From Nitrobacteraceae bacterium AZCC 1564 (GTDB taxonomy: Bacteria > Pseudomonadota > Alphaproteobacteria > Rhizobiales > Xanthobacteraceae), in NCBI GenBank assembly GCA_036924835.1, contig JBAGRR010000001.1:1364001-1428000 (forward strand): DNA of 64,000 bases. Direction: 5' to 3'. Each line of letters starts with the position of its first letter. Position 1 is the stretch's first letter. Made by a program: the position numbers and the translations under genes. Below the pieces are notes generated by a model, which was given only the letters and a program-made list of their open reading frames with translations, made no database searches and was not told the DNA's origin. Below are positions 17,309-29,400 of the stretch, piece after piece.

Positions 17309-18375
17309 ATGCAACGATTGCTGAACACGTTCGGGCGTGTTTTTAAAGAACGGATTGGCTGGAAACGGCTCGGAATTGCCGCAAGCCTTGCGATCGTGAC
17401 GATCGCCATCATGCACCTCTTCCGTACGCTGAAGGGCGTGGATACGGCTGTCGTGCTGACGGCGCTCGCCGAAAAGTCACACGGACAGATCGCAATGGCT
17501 GCGCTGTGTGTGCTCTGCGCATTCTTTACTCTGACCTTCTATGATCTCTTCGCGTTGCGAACGATCGGCAAGATGCATGTGCCATACCGGATCGCTGCAT
17601 TATCGAGCTTCACGAGCTACACCGTCGGCCACAACATCGGGGCAACGGTCTTCACCGGTGGCGCTATCCGTTTCCGGATTTATTCCGACTGGGGACTGAC
17701 GGCGATCGACGTCGCCAAGATCTGTTTCATTTCGGGCCTGACATTCTGGCTCGGCAATACGTTCGTCCTCGGCATCGGTATGATCTGGCATCCGCAAGCC
17801 GCCAGTTCAATGGACCTCCTGCCGGAAGCCATCAATCAGCTTATCGGCGTCGGACTGCTTACCGGCATCGTCATTTACCTGACGTGGATCGCGACCGGCC
17901 ACGGCCGCCGCGAACTTGGCAAGGATGGCTGGAAAGTCGTGCTGCCCTCCGCTCTCCGCTGACCGGACTGCAGATCCTGATCGGCGTTGTCGATCTCGGC
18001 TTCTGCGCCCTCGCGATGTACTTGCTCGCACCCTCGAGCCCCGATCTCGATTTCGTCACCCTATCGGTCGTGTTCATTCTCGCGACCCTGCTCGGATTTG
18101 CGAGCCATGCTCCCGGAAGTCTCGGAGTGTTCGACGCGGCCATGCTGGTCGGTCTGCCCATGGTGGGGAAGGAGGAACTGCTGGCGTCCCTGCTGGTCTT
18201 CCGCATTCTCTACTTCCTGATCCCATTTGCGATGTCGATCACGATCCTCGGCTTCCGTGAATTGTGGCTTAGCGTGCTGCAACCTTGGTTGCAGAGCCGC
18301 AAGCTTCGTCCTGCAACCGCAGTGGCGAAGACGAACACCCAACCTGTGAAACCCACCAAGCAGGCTGCCGAATAG
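17309..18375 (+). pseudogene. YbhN/UPF0104-type membrane protein (LPG-synthase-like transmembrane domain), frameshifted
   Basis: The first frame (17309-17962) encodes about 215 residues with several transmembrane helices and the family stretch SSFTSYTVGHNIGATVFTGG, ending VVLPSALR at a TGA. The following sequence is found in another frame, SPLTGLQILIGVVDLGFCAL onward to 18375, including HAPGSLGVFDAAMLVGLP, the second family motif. Joining them near 17950 gives a normal-length protein of about 350 residues. The shift equals loss of one base. UPF0104 proteins are membrane proteins related to the flippase part of lysyl-phosphatidylglycerol synthases; no synthase domain is attached here. Either decay or a base-call error. 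Confidence 0.85.
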
Positions 18376-18468
18376 CGGGCCAAAGATGAGGCTTGTGGGA
18401 CAAAAGGCGTGCGCCTACCCTTTCACCTCCTCCCACATTTTAGCCCCATCCTTCGGCTTCAAACGGGC

Positions 18469-20445
18469 ATGATCCAGTCTCGTGCTATCCGCTTATCTTT
18501 TGGCTTGTTTTGCCTGATCGCAGCGTTTTTTGCGTTCGCCGATCCACCGGCAACAGCTCAGATCGCTCTTACCCCGCCGGTGGACACGGGAATGCAAATC
18601 TCGTGGGAAGTCCGCAACCGTTTTCGCCTGTTTCGGGAAGAACGCGACTTCCAACTTCAAGTCGAAGCTCTTAACGGCCGGAGCATCCTCGCATCCGAGC
18701 AGTTGCTTGCGACGCAAAGCGATGGCCGCGGCTGGGCACGCAACACGGTCGGTCGGCTTTGCATCGATCCGTCGGGACGGGTCAACGAGCCCTGCACGCG
18801 CGATGGCGTGAAGGAAAGTTATCTCACGCCGGTCGATCACCCGGTGACCGTCCGCCTCACCGGCGCAGTGCCAGTCGGCGCGACCTGTGCGTGGTCATTC
18901 GACGATGGTGAGCCGCCGCCTCGGCAGTCGACGCTCGACTGCAATGAACCGATCAATCTGCGGGTCCGCTACGGACGTCCGACCAGAGTGACGGTCGATG
19001 TATCGAGTGGACCGGATGCTCCCCAGCGCGTCAGTAACGACATTGAAGTACGTGATATCTTCGTTGCGGGCTTGGGAGACTCCATTGCGTCAGGCGAAGG
19101 CAATCCGGATCGCCCGGTCGCACTCTCCGACGATGGATTTTGCTTTCGCTCCTATCTTGGCGGAGCAGCCGGAATGTATTTCCGGCCCGGACGTGCTGGC
19201 TTCAAAGGCGCTCGCGCCTGCGACACGTCGGATGGCAACAGCCTGCAGCGCTGGCAGCGCGCGGGAGCACAATGGTTGAACCCTGCCTGTCATCGTTCCC
19301 TTTACAGCTACCAGACGCGAACTGCGATGGCACTGGCCGTGCAAAATCCGCAAATCGCAGTGACATACCTCCCGCTGGCGTGCACGGGCGCGACCATCGC
19401 GGACGGCATGTTCGGATCGCAGCGAGCGCGTGAATGCGCCATCACGCGTAACGGCTTGAATTGCGCTGGCACAGTTAATGGACAGGTCGCTGAATTGCGT
19501 GAGGCATTAACCGCCGCGACGCAGCGACAGCCGGACCGGCGGCTCGATCTAGTCCTGCTCTCGATTGGAGCTAACGACATCAACTTCTCCGGACTCGTCG
19601 CCGACGTAATTATTGATAGCGGCGCCGAACGTGCGCTGTCCCGACGTACGGGCGTCCTCGGTTCAGTCGATGACTCACGCACCAGCCTGCGCCGCGACCT
19701 TCCACAGGGCTTCAGCAAATTGCGTAAGGCGCTGAAGCCGCTCGTCGGCGGTGACCTGTCGCGCGTAGTTTATGTTGCTTATGCTGATCCATCGCTGAGC
19801 AATGGTGCGCCGTGCCCTGGCGGCCGCGCGGGCTTCGATGTCCATCCGTCTTTCAATGCGAATCCGCGGCGTCTCGCCGACGTAACGAATTTTGTCGAGA
19901 GCGAGTTTCTCCCGCAACTCAAGAACCTCGCGTTATGCGAAGGCGGCGTGCTGTGCGGCGATCGCAGCCGCGACCGCATGACCTTCGTGGATCAGCATCA
20001 GGCTGCATTCGCGAACCATGGGTTCTGCGCGCGCGCGCAGACCGATCCGGAGTTCGATCGGCAATGCTTCTCAGCGACCGGCGACAGTTTCGTTGCTGAT
20101 ATCGTCACCGCCGCGAATAATCCGCTGGCCTGCGGACAGGCTGCGAGCGACTTTCGCGCCTATTCGCCACGCGCACGATGGATACGCGATGCGAATGACA
20201 GCTACTTTGCGGCGATGACCTATCCGCAGGCGGCGAGAACACCAGCCGATCAACCCGGCGACATTCACGACGCGACATGGGGCGTCCTCTCCGCGGTTTA
20301 CGGCGGCGCCATCCATCCAACAGCGGAAGGCCATGCAGCGATGGCTGACGCGGCTCTGCATGCAACAACGGCAGTACTCGGCTTAGGAGGGGCGGCTCCG
20401 TCTGTGACCAGCGAACCGATCGCACCCATCGAAATGCCACGCTGA
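18469..20445 (+). CDS. secreted SGNH/GDSL-type hydrolase
   Basis: Start at 18469 (MIQSRAIRLSFGLFCLIAAF) gives a Sec signal peptide ending near PATAQ. Block I is GLGDSIASGEGNPD with the candidate nucleophile Ser at about residue 205; block III is LLSIGANDINF; the catalytic His is in IHPTAEGHAAMAD near residue 616. The first 195 residues form a beta-rich region before the hydrolase domain. At about 658 residues it is much longer than plain GDSL esterases, with many cysteines that could form disulfides outside the cytoplasm. The likely activity is ester or lipid hydrolysis at the cell surface; the substrate is unknown. It follows the broken ybhN-like gene by about 90 bp. Confidence 0.8.
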   Translation: MIQSRAIRLSFGLFCLIAAFFAFADPPATAQIALTPPVDTGMQISWEVRNRFRLFREERDFQLQVEALNGRSILASEQLLATQSDGRGWARNTVGRLCIDPSGRVNEPCTRDGVKESYLTPVDHPVTVRLTGAVPVGATCAWSFDDGEPPPRQSTLDCNEPINLRVRYGRPTRVTVDVSSGPDAPQRVSNDIEVRDIFVAGLGDSIASGEGNPDRPVALSDDGFCFRSYLGGAAGMYFRPGRAGFKGARACDTSDGNSLQRWQRAGAQWLNPACHRSLYSYQTRTAMALAVQNPQIAVTYLPLACTGATIADGMFGSQRARECAITRNGLNCAGTVNGQVAELREALTAATQRQPDRRLDLVLLSIGANDINFSGLVADVIIDSGAERALSRRTGVLGSVDDSRTSLRRDLPQGFSKLRKALKPLVGGDLSRVVYVAYADPSLSNGAPCPGGRAGFDVHPSFNANPRRLADVTNFVESEFLPQLKNLALCEGGVLCGDRSRDRMTFVDQHQAAFANHGFCARAQTDPEFDRQCFSATGDSFVADIVTAANNPLACGQAASDFRAYSPRARWIRDANDSYFAAMTYPQAARTPADQPGDIHDATWGVLSAVYGGAIHPTAEGHAAMADAALHATTAVLGLGGAAPSVTSEPIAPIEMPR

Positions 20446-20472
20446 CACAATCAGCGCGACAATGCCGCGCAG

Positions 20473-21177
20473 CTATGGCCGCGCCGGGATTTCGAGACCA
20501 CGTTGTACCGCAGGCCGCGAAAGCCCTCGTTCCAACCAACCCGGCACCCGCTTGAGACTATCGAAATCGACGAGCTCACGTGCTTCATAAAAGCCAACCA
20601 GATTGCGGACCCACCCCAATAGCGAGATATCGGCGATCGTGTAATCATCGCCCATGATCCAGGTTCGGCCCTCCAGCCGTGTCTCCAATACGCCGAGCAA
20701 ACGCTTGGATTCGTCCTGATAGCGCTGCAACGGTCGCTTGTCGGCAATCTCACGCCCGGCGAACTTATGAAAATAGCCGACCTGACCAAACATCGGTCCT
20801 ACTGCCGCCATCTGAAAGAAGACCCATTGAATGGTTTCGTAACGCAGCGCCGGATCGTTCGGCAGCAGCTTACCGGTTTTCTCAGCGAGGTAGAGCAGAA
20901 TTGCGCCCGATTCAAACAATCCGAACGGCACGCCGTTCGGGCCATTCGGATCGATGATCGCAGGAATCTTGCCGTTCGGATTTAACGAGAGAAACTCAGA
21001 CGTCCAGGTTTCATTCTTACCGATGTTGATGGTGTGGGGTTCATAAGGCAACCCGATCTCTTCCAGCATGATCGAGACCTTCACCCCATTCGGTGTCGGC
21101 AGTGAGTAGAGCTGCAGGCGGTCGGGATGTTTGGCCGGCCAGCGGCCAGTGATCGGAAACTTGGACAAATCAGGCAT
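20473..21177 (-). CDS. glutathione S-transferase, YfcG/Nu-class-like
   Basis: The N-terminal thioredoxin-like domain has LYSLPTPNGVKVSIMLEEIG and the glutathione-binding NPNGKIPAIIDP and FESGAILLYLAEKTG. The C-terminal helical domain includes WVFFQMAAVGPMFGQVGYFH and YTIADISLLGWV. The TPNG motif near the N-terminus and the QMAAVGPMFGQ stretch are typical of the YfcG/Ure2p-like (Nu) group, which act as glutathione-dependent disulfide reductases. At 234 residues it is full length, ending 28 bp from the convergent hydrolase gene. Confidence 0.88.
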   Translation of the reverse strand: MPDLSKFPITGRWPAKHPDRLQLYSLPTPNGVKVSIMLEEIGLPYEPHTINIGKNETWTSEFLSLNPNGKIPAIIDPNGPNGVPFGLFESGAILLYLAEKTGKLLPNDPALRYETIQWVFFQMAAVGPMFGQVGYFHKFAGREIADKRPLQRYQDESKRLLGVLETRLEGRTWIMGDDYTIADISLLGWVRNLVGFYEARELVDFDSLKRVPGWLERGLSRPAVQRGLEIPARP

Positions 21178-21349
21178 TCTTCGTTGCTCCTGCGATCTCG
21201 TAGAATCGAGCGCGACTTATAGAGCGAAGATGTGCCCCGAAGTGAACCGCTGAGCCACGGCAATCGCGAATGACTGCACGACCGGAGTTTCATACCCGGA
21301 TGGGATAAAAGCGTGACGCATCAACCTGATGGCACGAAACGCGTTCGTG

Positions 21350-21973
21350 CTAGCCACTTGGAGACGCGACGCCACGGCAATGAAAGCCCACCGGCTTCGG
21401 CGTGCGAGGCAGATAGAAGCGCTCAATCTCCCCGATCTGAAAGCCTGCACCCGCGAGCAATCCGGCTGTATCACGATTGAGATTGCAGCCGCACGCCAGC
21501 ACATTCCAGATCGGATTGAGGCGATCCTGCCAGCGCACGACGGATGGACTATCTGCCTTGCCATGCTCGCAGAATATCAAGGTGCCATCCGGTTTGAGAA
21601 CGCGACGAATTTCACGCAATGCCTGTTCAGGGTTCGAGACTGAACAGAGCGTGTAGGTGAGCACCGCCGTATCCGCGAGGTTGTCGTCGAGCGGGATATT
21701 TTCCGCCGGCGCCTGAATCAGTTCGAGTGGCACCCGCGCATTTCTGCAGCGTTCCCTGCCCAGCACCAGAAATCCCTCGCCGGGATCGACGCCGATGACA
21801 CGCTTGACCTTTGAAGGATCATAATGCGGCAGGTTGAGGCCTGAGCCGATGCCGACTTCGAGCACCACTCCGTGTGCTTTAGGAAGCACAAGCCGTCGCT
21901 GTTCGGTCACGTCTTCCAGCGAGCACAGGCAACTCACGATGCGCGGCCCGATGTACCGATCGTAGATACCCAT
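21350..21973 (-). CDS. class I SAM-dependent methyltransferase
   Basis: Motif I is VLEVGIGSGLNLPHYD near residues 37-52 and motif II/III region is EIRRVLKPDGTLIFCEHG. Fold and order match UbiE/COQ5-like small-molecule methyltransferases. The 207-residue length is typical of the phospholipid/METTL7-like group (CEHG and CNLNRDT motifs). The substrate is unknown. It stands alone between the GST and the ferredoxin reductase. Confidence 0.8.
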   Translation of the reverse strand: MGIYDRYIGPRIVSCLCSLEDVTEQRRLVLPKAHGVVLEVGIGSGLNLPHYDPSKVKRVIGVDPGEGFLVLGRERCRNARVPLELIQAPAENIPLDDNLADTAVLTYTLCSVSNPEQALREIRRVLKPDGTLIFCEHGKADSPSVVRWQDRLNPIWNVLACGCNLNRDTAGLLAGAGFQIGEIERFYLPRTPKPVGFHCRGVASPSG

Positions 21974-22053
21974 AACTGCATTCCCGCGGTTGGGATGGCG
22001 TGCAGTTTAGATCATGCAGCGCTGCATTATGTAACACGATGACGCGAGCGCCA

Positions 22054-23091
<1,038 letters not shown>

Positions 23092-23267
23092 TCATCGGTT
23101 GAGGGAGGCATTGGGACGCCGAACATGCGGAAAACACCGCTTTTCACCGGTCTGTCTAACCAAGACGGCCTCCCGGGGGAAGGAATAATTGACACCGGAG
23201 GGGCGCTATAACGCCTTGTGAGACCCCGACATTTCCCTGTATGGGGCTGGGATCCTGGAGACCGCCC

Positions 23268-23771
23268 GTGAATGCACCAATCCGTCCGAACCCCACTTTC
23301 CGCCTGGAAGATTATCCTTTCCGCATCGCAGACAATGTGCGATTCGCAGATCTCGATCCCCAGCATCACGTCAACAACGCGGTTTATGCGAGCTATTTCG
23401 AAACTGGACGGGTCACGCTGATCCGTAATCCGGCCTATGATCTGATGCCCGAAGGGTCTAGTTGGGTGCTCGGACATCTGGCCATCGACTTTCGTGCAGA
23501 GGTCCGCTGGCCTGGCACAATTGAAATGGGCCTCGGCGTCAGCCGGATCGGCAGGACATCGGTTTCCTACAGACAGGTTGTGTTCTACGAGGGAAAATGT
23601 GCGGCTTCCGCCGAAGCCCTGACGGTTTTGCTCGATGCCGTCACACGTAAACCCACGCCACTCCCCGCCGAAACTATCGAAAAATTTCGGCCCTGGATGC
23701 TGCGCGTGATCCCCCAGGACGTCCGCGAGGATCGCGACAACGGAGCGGACAAGCCCAGTCGCGCGGTGTAA
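23268..23771 (+). CDS. acyl-CoA thioesterase, hotdog (4HBT) fold
   Basis: Hotdog thioesterase of the YbgC/FadM type: RFADLDPQHHVNNAVYASYF near residues 24-43 holds the catalytic Asp, and GHLAIDFRAEVRWPGTIEMG forms the following beta strands. Start: a GTG at 23268 begins NAPIRPNPTFRLEDYPF; an ATG at 23241 is also possible (nine extra residues). Divergent from the ferredoxin reductase gene with a 180-bp gap. The specific acyl-CoA is unknown. Confidence 0.85.
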   Translation: MNAPIRPNPTFRLEDYPFRIADNVRFADLDPQHHVNNAVYASYFETGRVTLIRNPAYDLMPEGSSWVLGHLAIDFRAEVRWPGTIEMGLGVSRIGRTSVSYRQVVFYEGKCAASAEALTVLLDAVTRKPTPLPAETIEKFRPWMLRVIPQDVREDRDNGADKPSRAV

Positions 23772-23808
23772 GGTTGTCTTAGTCTGATCGTCGCTGGTGC
23801 GAAGGGGC

Positions 23809-24791
23809 ATGATCAATTTTTCGACCGACGATTTCCGGCCGCATGAGCGTTTCGACCACTGGTGCGAGGTGCGGGCCCGCAACCTGTTTGGCGTCACCAT
23901 CTCGCTCGATCGCGAACACAGAGCGCATTTTCGAGGACGATTTTCTGCCGTCTCGATGCCGTGAGCGGCGCGATTTTGTCCAACATGCGGGCCAGTCCCT
24001 ACATGGTGTCCAGAGGTGCCGCGGATATTTCACGCTCCTCCAGCGACAGCCTTTGCATCTACCAACAGACTGGCGGCGCAAGCTGGTTCAACAGCAAGGG
24101 CGATGGTGAGTTCAAGATAGCTGCGGGCGAACTCGCAATCAGCCATACAGACCTCCCCTACACAACCGCGCCGACCACTGCTCATGGTTTCGATCTACGC
24201 ATCCTGAAAATTCCGCTGGCTGGGCGCGACATGTTTGCACGGCCCGCGCAGGGATTAGCCCCGGCGCTGCTGCGGGACAATCTGCGCCTGAAAACAGCAA
24301 TCGCGGCATCGTTTGCCGCGCTGGTTGCGGACTCAGCCGAAGATCCCGACGCCGACTTTGAGCAAGACGTTGGTCATCTGGCGCAATTGGCGCTGCTGGC
24401 GCGGAGCCGAGTAGCACCAGGATCGCCGGAAACACGTGCCGCATTGCGCTTTGGTTTTCTGAAAGCCGCGCGCAAAGTGCTTGCAGAAAACCTGCATCGT
24501 CCGGGCCTGTCGCCGCTCGCGGTTGCGACTGCACTCGGAATTTCCGTCCGGCAACTGCATCTTCTGTTTGAGCCGACGGGGCGCAGCTTCTCACGCACGC
24601 TGATGGCGATGCGACTTGCGGAAACGCGACGCGTGATGCTCGGCGCAATGTCCACGCGTCCAGTTGCGGAGGTCGCCTATGCCTGCGGCTTCGACAGCAT
24701 GGCGACGTTTTACCGTGTCTTCCGCCAAACCTACGGCATGACGCCCAACGAATTGCGGGCCGAGAAAATTGCCGCCGCTGTGACGAGGTAA
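23809..24791 (+). pseudogene. AraC-family transcriptional regulator, frameshifted
   Basis: From the ATG at 23809 the frame reads MINFSTDDFRPHERFDHWCE and on to FSAVSMP with a TGA at 23962. Continuing in another frame, DAVSGAILSNMRASPYMVSR leads without interruption into the AraC-binding-type sensor domain and the C-terminal double helix-turn-helix (LAVATALGISVRQLHLLF; PVAEVAYACGFDSMATFYRV; QTYGMTPNELR). A one-base loss near 23950-23958 explains it. The intact protein would be about 326 residues. The truncated N-terminal piece would be useless; the DNA-binding half could only be made from an internal start. Its target is not evident; the adjacent thioesterase is a candidate. Confidence 0.86.
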
Positions 24792-24798
24792 GGCGCTG

Positions 24799-24966
24799 CT
24801 AGTGTGGTGGTTCAGAAGTTCGCTGCATATTTCCAGCGAGTCCTTCCAGCGAACTTCTGAACCTTAACCACACTAGAAATCATAGGCTTGCTAGTGTCCC
24901 TATGATTCCGAAGTTCGCATCCGAGCAAGCCACAAGCCTGTGCGAACTTCGGAATCGGGACACTAG
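24799..24966. repeat. CTAG palindrome array A-C
   Basis: A at 24799-24876 and C at 24891-24966, spacer AATCATAGGCTTG, as in the longer A-B-C-D arrays but without B and D. It lies between convergent araC and ferredoxin genes, where the stems could act as terminators. Confidence 0.9.
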
Positions 24967-24967
24967 A

Positions 24968-25288
24968 TTATGCCTGCCGTTCAGGCGTGGTGAGAACGAG
25001 ACCATCAAGGTCTTCGGTCACCTTGATCTGGCACGACAGCCGCGAGTTCGGACGCACATCGAAGCCGAAATCGAGCATGTCTTCTTCCATCGGTGTCGGG
25101 GCACCGACCTTCTCCCGCCAGGCTTCGTCGACATAGACGTGGCATGTCGCGCAGGCACAGGCTCCGCCGCATTCGGCTTCAATGCCGGGAACAGCGTTAC
25201 GAATCGCAGCTTCCATCACGGTGGCGCCGGCCTCGACGTCGACTGTACGGGTGGTGCCTGCGTGATCGGTAAAGTTGATCTTGACCAT
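24968..25288 (-). CDS. [2Fe-2S] ferredoxin, adrenodoxin/PuxB type
   Basis: A 106-residue ferredoxin starting [20 protein letters not shown] at 25288; the longer open frame upstream is palindrome sequence. The cluster cysteines are in CGGACACATC (C-x5-C-x2-C) with the fourth in RLSCQIKV, the adrenodoxin-like pattern. It resembles palustrisredoxin B of Rhodopseudomonas palustris, whose gene, as I recall, also lies next to a ferredoxin-NADP reductase. Probable role: electron carrier for a monooxygenase or Fe-S assembly. No P450 gene is in the window. Confidence 0.92.
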   Translation of the reverse strand: MVKINFTDHAGTTRTVDVEAGATVMEAAIRNAVPGIEAECGGACACATCHVYVDEAWREKVGAPTPMEEDMLDFGFDVRPNSRLSCQIKVTEDLDGLVLTTPERQA

Positions 25289-25353
25289 GATTGCTCGTGC
25301 TGCGCGGGAAAAAGAGGATGGAGCAGTCCTATAACGGGTCAATCCACCCGACG

Positions 25354-25684
25354 CCAGTGGTCCGATTCTAACATTCGCACCCCGTTCCGGAACGCGCCTC
25401 CTGCGAATGTTAGAATCAAAGGACCACTGGCAAATACAAGTTTCTAGTGTCCCGTCTCCGAATAACCGACCCATTTGCGGCGCGCTCGCACGGTTATTCG
25501 GAGACGAAAGGACACTAGCAAAATCAAAATGCTAGTGTGGCTTCGTCTCGCAATTGCCGATAAGAGACGAGCTGCAAGAGACGTCGGCAATTGCGAGACG
25601 CCACACTAGTGGAGTTTTGGATTTGACATTCGCTCGACGAACTCGCGGCCGGATGGTTAGCGAATGTCAAATCCGCTCCACTAG
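25354..25684. repeat. CTAG palindrome array G-F-E-H
   Basis: G 25354-25430 (GATTCTAACATTCGCA arms, outer CCAGTGG/CCACTGG), F 25444-25518 (CTCCGAATAACCG arms), E 25532-25609 (TCTCGCAATTGCCGA arms), H 25606-25684 (GGATTTGACATTCGCT arms). E and H share one CTAG. The F-E spacer is the complement of the E-F spacer at 9741-9753. It fills the gap upstream of the ferredoxin. Confidence 0.92.
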
Positions 25685-25715
25685 CACCAGAGAGGTCAGA
25701 AAGCCGATTTCAAGG

Positions 25716-26093
25716 TCAGGAGCGGTTCAGCATGCGGTCGATGGTCGCCCGTGCCTCGGCAACAGCGTCCTGCAGCGTCGAGAGAGCGCCGGCGAGATTG
25801 CCATTGTTGCGCATGGCAGTTTCAAGCCCGAGCGCGGCATCAGCCACCCGGAAGGCGCCAATCGCACGCGCCGATCCCTTTAAAGTGTGGGCTAGCGCCG
25901 CGGCATCCACAGGCATTGATGCGAGACGAGCGATCAGGTCGTGACTCTGTGCCGAGAAAAGTGCGAGGACTTCAATTTCGAGATCAGGCTCACCGAGCGT
26001 CATCCGCCCAAGATGTTGCACATCGATCGGCGAATCCTCGGGAACCAGCGGAGGCGACGGCATCCAGTTCAGGCGCTCCATATGAGGCGACAT
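25716..26093 (-). CDS. histidine phosphotransfer (Hpt) domain protein
   Basis: Stand-alone Hpt protein: the phosphoacceptor His lies in AALAHTLKGSARAIGAF, the typical HxLKGSA motif, within a four-helix bundle of about 100 residues. Start at 26093 (MSPHMERL); an ATG six codons upstream is also open. The first 35 residues are proline-rich and not part of the domain. Such proteins pass phosphate between response regulators in phosphorelays. No kinase or regulator is adjacent. It diverges from the GPR-like gene. Confidence 0.85.
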   Translation of the reverse strand: MSPHMERLNWMPSPPLVPEDSPIDVQHLGRMTLGEPDLEIEVLALFSAQSHDLIARLASMPVDAAALAHTLKGSARAIGAFRVADAALGLETAMRNNGNLAGALSTLQDAVAEARATIDRMLNRS

Positions 26094-26111
26094 GGCAACC
26101 CCGGAAATCAC

Positions 26112-26496
26112 ACGCGGCTCGGACCGTCCGACGCCGGGAATCTCCGTGAGACAATCACAGCAATGGTTAACGGAACGTTTCAGTTGATCGCCGTTATTTC
26201 GCCATTTTTACGACACTTTTCCGCCGAGATCGGGCTTGTGGACGGGCAAATCGCAAGAAGCTTGAGCGGGTTACGGCCGTTGGCGTTAACGATGATTAAA
26301 ATGTTCTTAATTCCTGCCATTTCATTCGACCGGCCGAGCCAATAGGATGTTTGGGGAAGTACGGGACAAGCGGCGGGACAATCGGCGAATTCAGCTTTCG
26401 CATTGATCGGAAGTATCGGGCAACATTCGGGACGAGCGACCAGCCGCGACCCGCGGCCTGCCCTCGAATGAGTAAAAATAAGGGCGTAGACGGCAC
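26112..26496. other. intergenic region without a recognised gene
   Basis: About 385 bp between divergent genes. Short open frames here show no family features. It presumably carries the promoters of the Hpt and GPR-like genes. Confidence 0.5.
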
Positions 26497-29400
26497 ATGG
26501 CAAAAAATCCGAAGGTCAAGGACCCAACCGAAGTTGCGCTCTCGGCGATTCAGGATGCCCTGAATATCAATGATCCCTCACCGATTAATGACGGTCCGGA
26601 CGATGCCGCGCGGAGCCCTTCCTTCGGTCCGTCGGACCTTGATCGTGCCCCAGAAATACGCGGTCCTGAGCACGCCCGCTTCGACGCGCATCCCGCCAAC
26701 GACGATCGTGAAGCGATCGGCGCGCTTCTCCAGACGATTCAGCGCGGCCGCCCCCGCCGCAACGCTTACACATTGGCGATGGTGTTCGCCGGTCTGTGGA
26801 TCGTTGGCGCCGGCTTCCTGACATACACATTCATGCCTGCGCTCGAGTCCATCGTCGGGCAGAGCGGCGGCATCCTCGCGATTGTTGGACTCGCCGCTGT
26901 GTTCGTCGCGCCCCTCGTGCTGTTCTATTCGCTCGCCAGTGTTGCCTGGCGCAGCCAAGAACTGAGCATGATAGCGCAGTCGATGGCGCAGATGGCGGTC
27001 CGCTTCTCCGAACCCGAGCACGTCGCAAGCAGCGCCATGGTCACTGTAGGCCAAGCTATTCGTCGTGAGGTCGCGGCAATGGGTGACGGCGTCGAGCGCG
27101 CGATCGCGCGTGCCGGCGAACTCGAAGCTCTCGTCGCCAACGAAGTCTCCTCGCTCGAACGCGCGTACAGCGACAATGAAGTGCGCATGCGCGCCCTGCT
27201 TCAGGACATCGCGGTTCAGCGCGACAATCTCGTTGGTCAAGCCGAACAGGTCCGCAACGCCATCTCCGGCGTGCAGATCGACTTGCGCCAGGATATCGCG
27301 CTAATCAGCGACGCGATCGCCGCGCGCGTCGATGAGGTCGCGCAGAGCATCACCGGCGCGCTCGAGGAACGCAGCGAACACATCACCCGTGCGCTCAGCA
27401 ATGCCGGTGACAGCGTGATCGTCGCCCTCGGCGAACGTGGCGGCGACCTGCTCGACCGCCTGGAAGAAACCAGCACCCAGACCGCCGCCAGCGTGCTCGA
27501 CGCCAGCGAGCGGCTGACCGCCAGCCTCAATTTCAAGACCGGCCACGTCCACGACGAATTCGCCGACCTCGCCGACCGTGTCCACGACATGCTCAACGAG
27601 CGTATCGACAAGATGACCGCTGAGTTCGATGAGCGCTCGGAAGCGATCGTCGAGAGCATTACTGTACGGACCGAAGACATCATCGCCAATGTGTCGGACC
27701 GCGCCGAGAAGATCTACGATGCGCTGAAGACCTCCAGCGATTCCCTCCTTGTTGAACTCGACCTGCGCGGCGACGACTTGGCCGCCAAGCTCGGCGACGC
27801 GGGCAACCGTCTCGCGCAACACGTCCTCGACAGCGGCGACAAGGCAAGCGAAACGCTCGACGTCACCGTGAACTCGCTCGTCGAGAAAGTCGTTGGTCAC
27901 ACCGAGAGCATGCACGAGGCCCTCAGCAGCCAGATCAATTCGTTCGAAGGCCTCATTCGCGAACAAGGCGCGGAGCTCGCCGAAAAGTTCGCTCGCGATA
28001 GCGGCACGCTCGGCGCCCTCATCACCCGTCACGTCGCGGAATTCGACCGCACCGTCAAAACCTATGGCGGCGAGATCGTCGGCCGCATGGGCGAGCACAC
28101 GCAGGGTATTGCCGACAGCTTGAAGAGCTACGTCGACACGTTCGACTCCCGCGTCACGGAGCATGGCGACAAGCTCCATGCCCGGCTCGATGAAAGTCTC
28201 TCCAACTTCCAGTCTGTGGTCGAGACCCGCGTCTCGAACCTCGATGAATCGTTCGCGTCCAAGGTCAGCCAGCTCGACCAGACTGTTGCTGGCAGCCTCA
28301 AGGCCGTGGAAGAAACGTTCGACACCCGCGCGACGGCGTTTGCCGAAACCATCGGCGCGAAGGCCGCAGGATTTACGGATACCCTCGAAAGCCGTACCGC
28401 TGCTTTCACCGCTACCATCGACCAGCAGGCTTCGACTTTCGCCGACACCATCGACAACCGCACCACGGCGTTCACCGAGACCATCGAGCGCCAATCCTCC
28501 GCGTTCGCGCAGACGATCGACAGCCGCACCTCGGCATTTACCAGCACAATCGATGGCCGCACGGCCGCATTCACGGAAATCGTGGACGGCCGCACCCTCG
28601 CCTTCACCGAGGTCATGGACGGCCGTACCGCTGCATTCAAGAACGCCATTGACTCCCGCACGGCAGCCGTCACGGAGAAGATCGAGAGCGGTACCGCTGC
28701 GTTCACGGACGTGGTGGACGCCCGCACCGCAGCCATCACTGAGAAGATCGAAAGCGGCACCGCGGCGTTCACCGCGATCGTCGATGCACGCACTGAGGCG
28801 ATGACGGACACCTTCGACGTCCGCACCGCGGCACTGACGACCATCGTCGACGCGCGCACCGCGGCTATTGCCGAGACCTTCGACAACCGCACGATTTCGT
28901 TTGCGAATATGGTCGAGGCCCGCACCGCGGCAATCACCGAGACGCTGGACGAGCGCACGACGACGCTTGCCAAGGTCGCCGATGCCCGTACTCAGGCGAT
29001 CATTGACTCGTTCGAACAGCGCGCTACCGCATTCGCAGACGCTGTCGCAACCCGCTCTTCTGCGATCACTGAGGCGATCGACGGCCGCGCGGCGCAGCTG
29101 ACCGGCGCCCTCAGCACGCACGTTGAAAGCGTCACGGGCGCCATGAGTGCACATGTTGACGGCATCGCCGACAAGATGAACGAGCGCGTACAGGAGATCC
29201 AGAACGGGCTCGAATACCGCATCGGCGCTGTGACGACAGACATCGGTGCACGCATCCTACAGTTCGAAACCCTGCTGGACACCCGCGTCGAAGCGGCAGC
29301 GAACCGTGTCACCTTCAACGGACAGAATGCGGCCGATCTGCTGGTCTCACGCGCGGAAGAGATGACAAGCGCGATCAAGATCCGCGTCGAGGAAGCGGAA

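Noticed and set aside
27301-29154. 617-residue open frame antisense to the GPR-like gene
   Set aside because: The 33-bp period keeps every frame open through the repeat region; the antisense product has no family features and the sense strand has clear domain structure.
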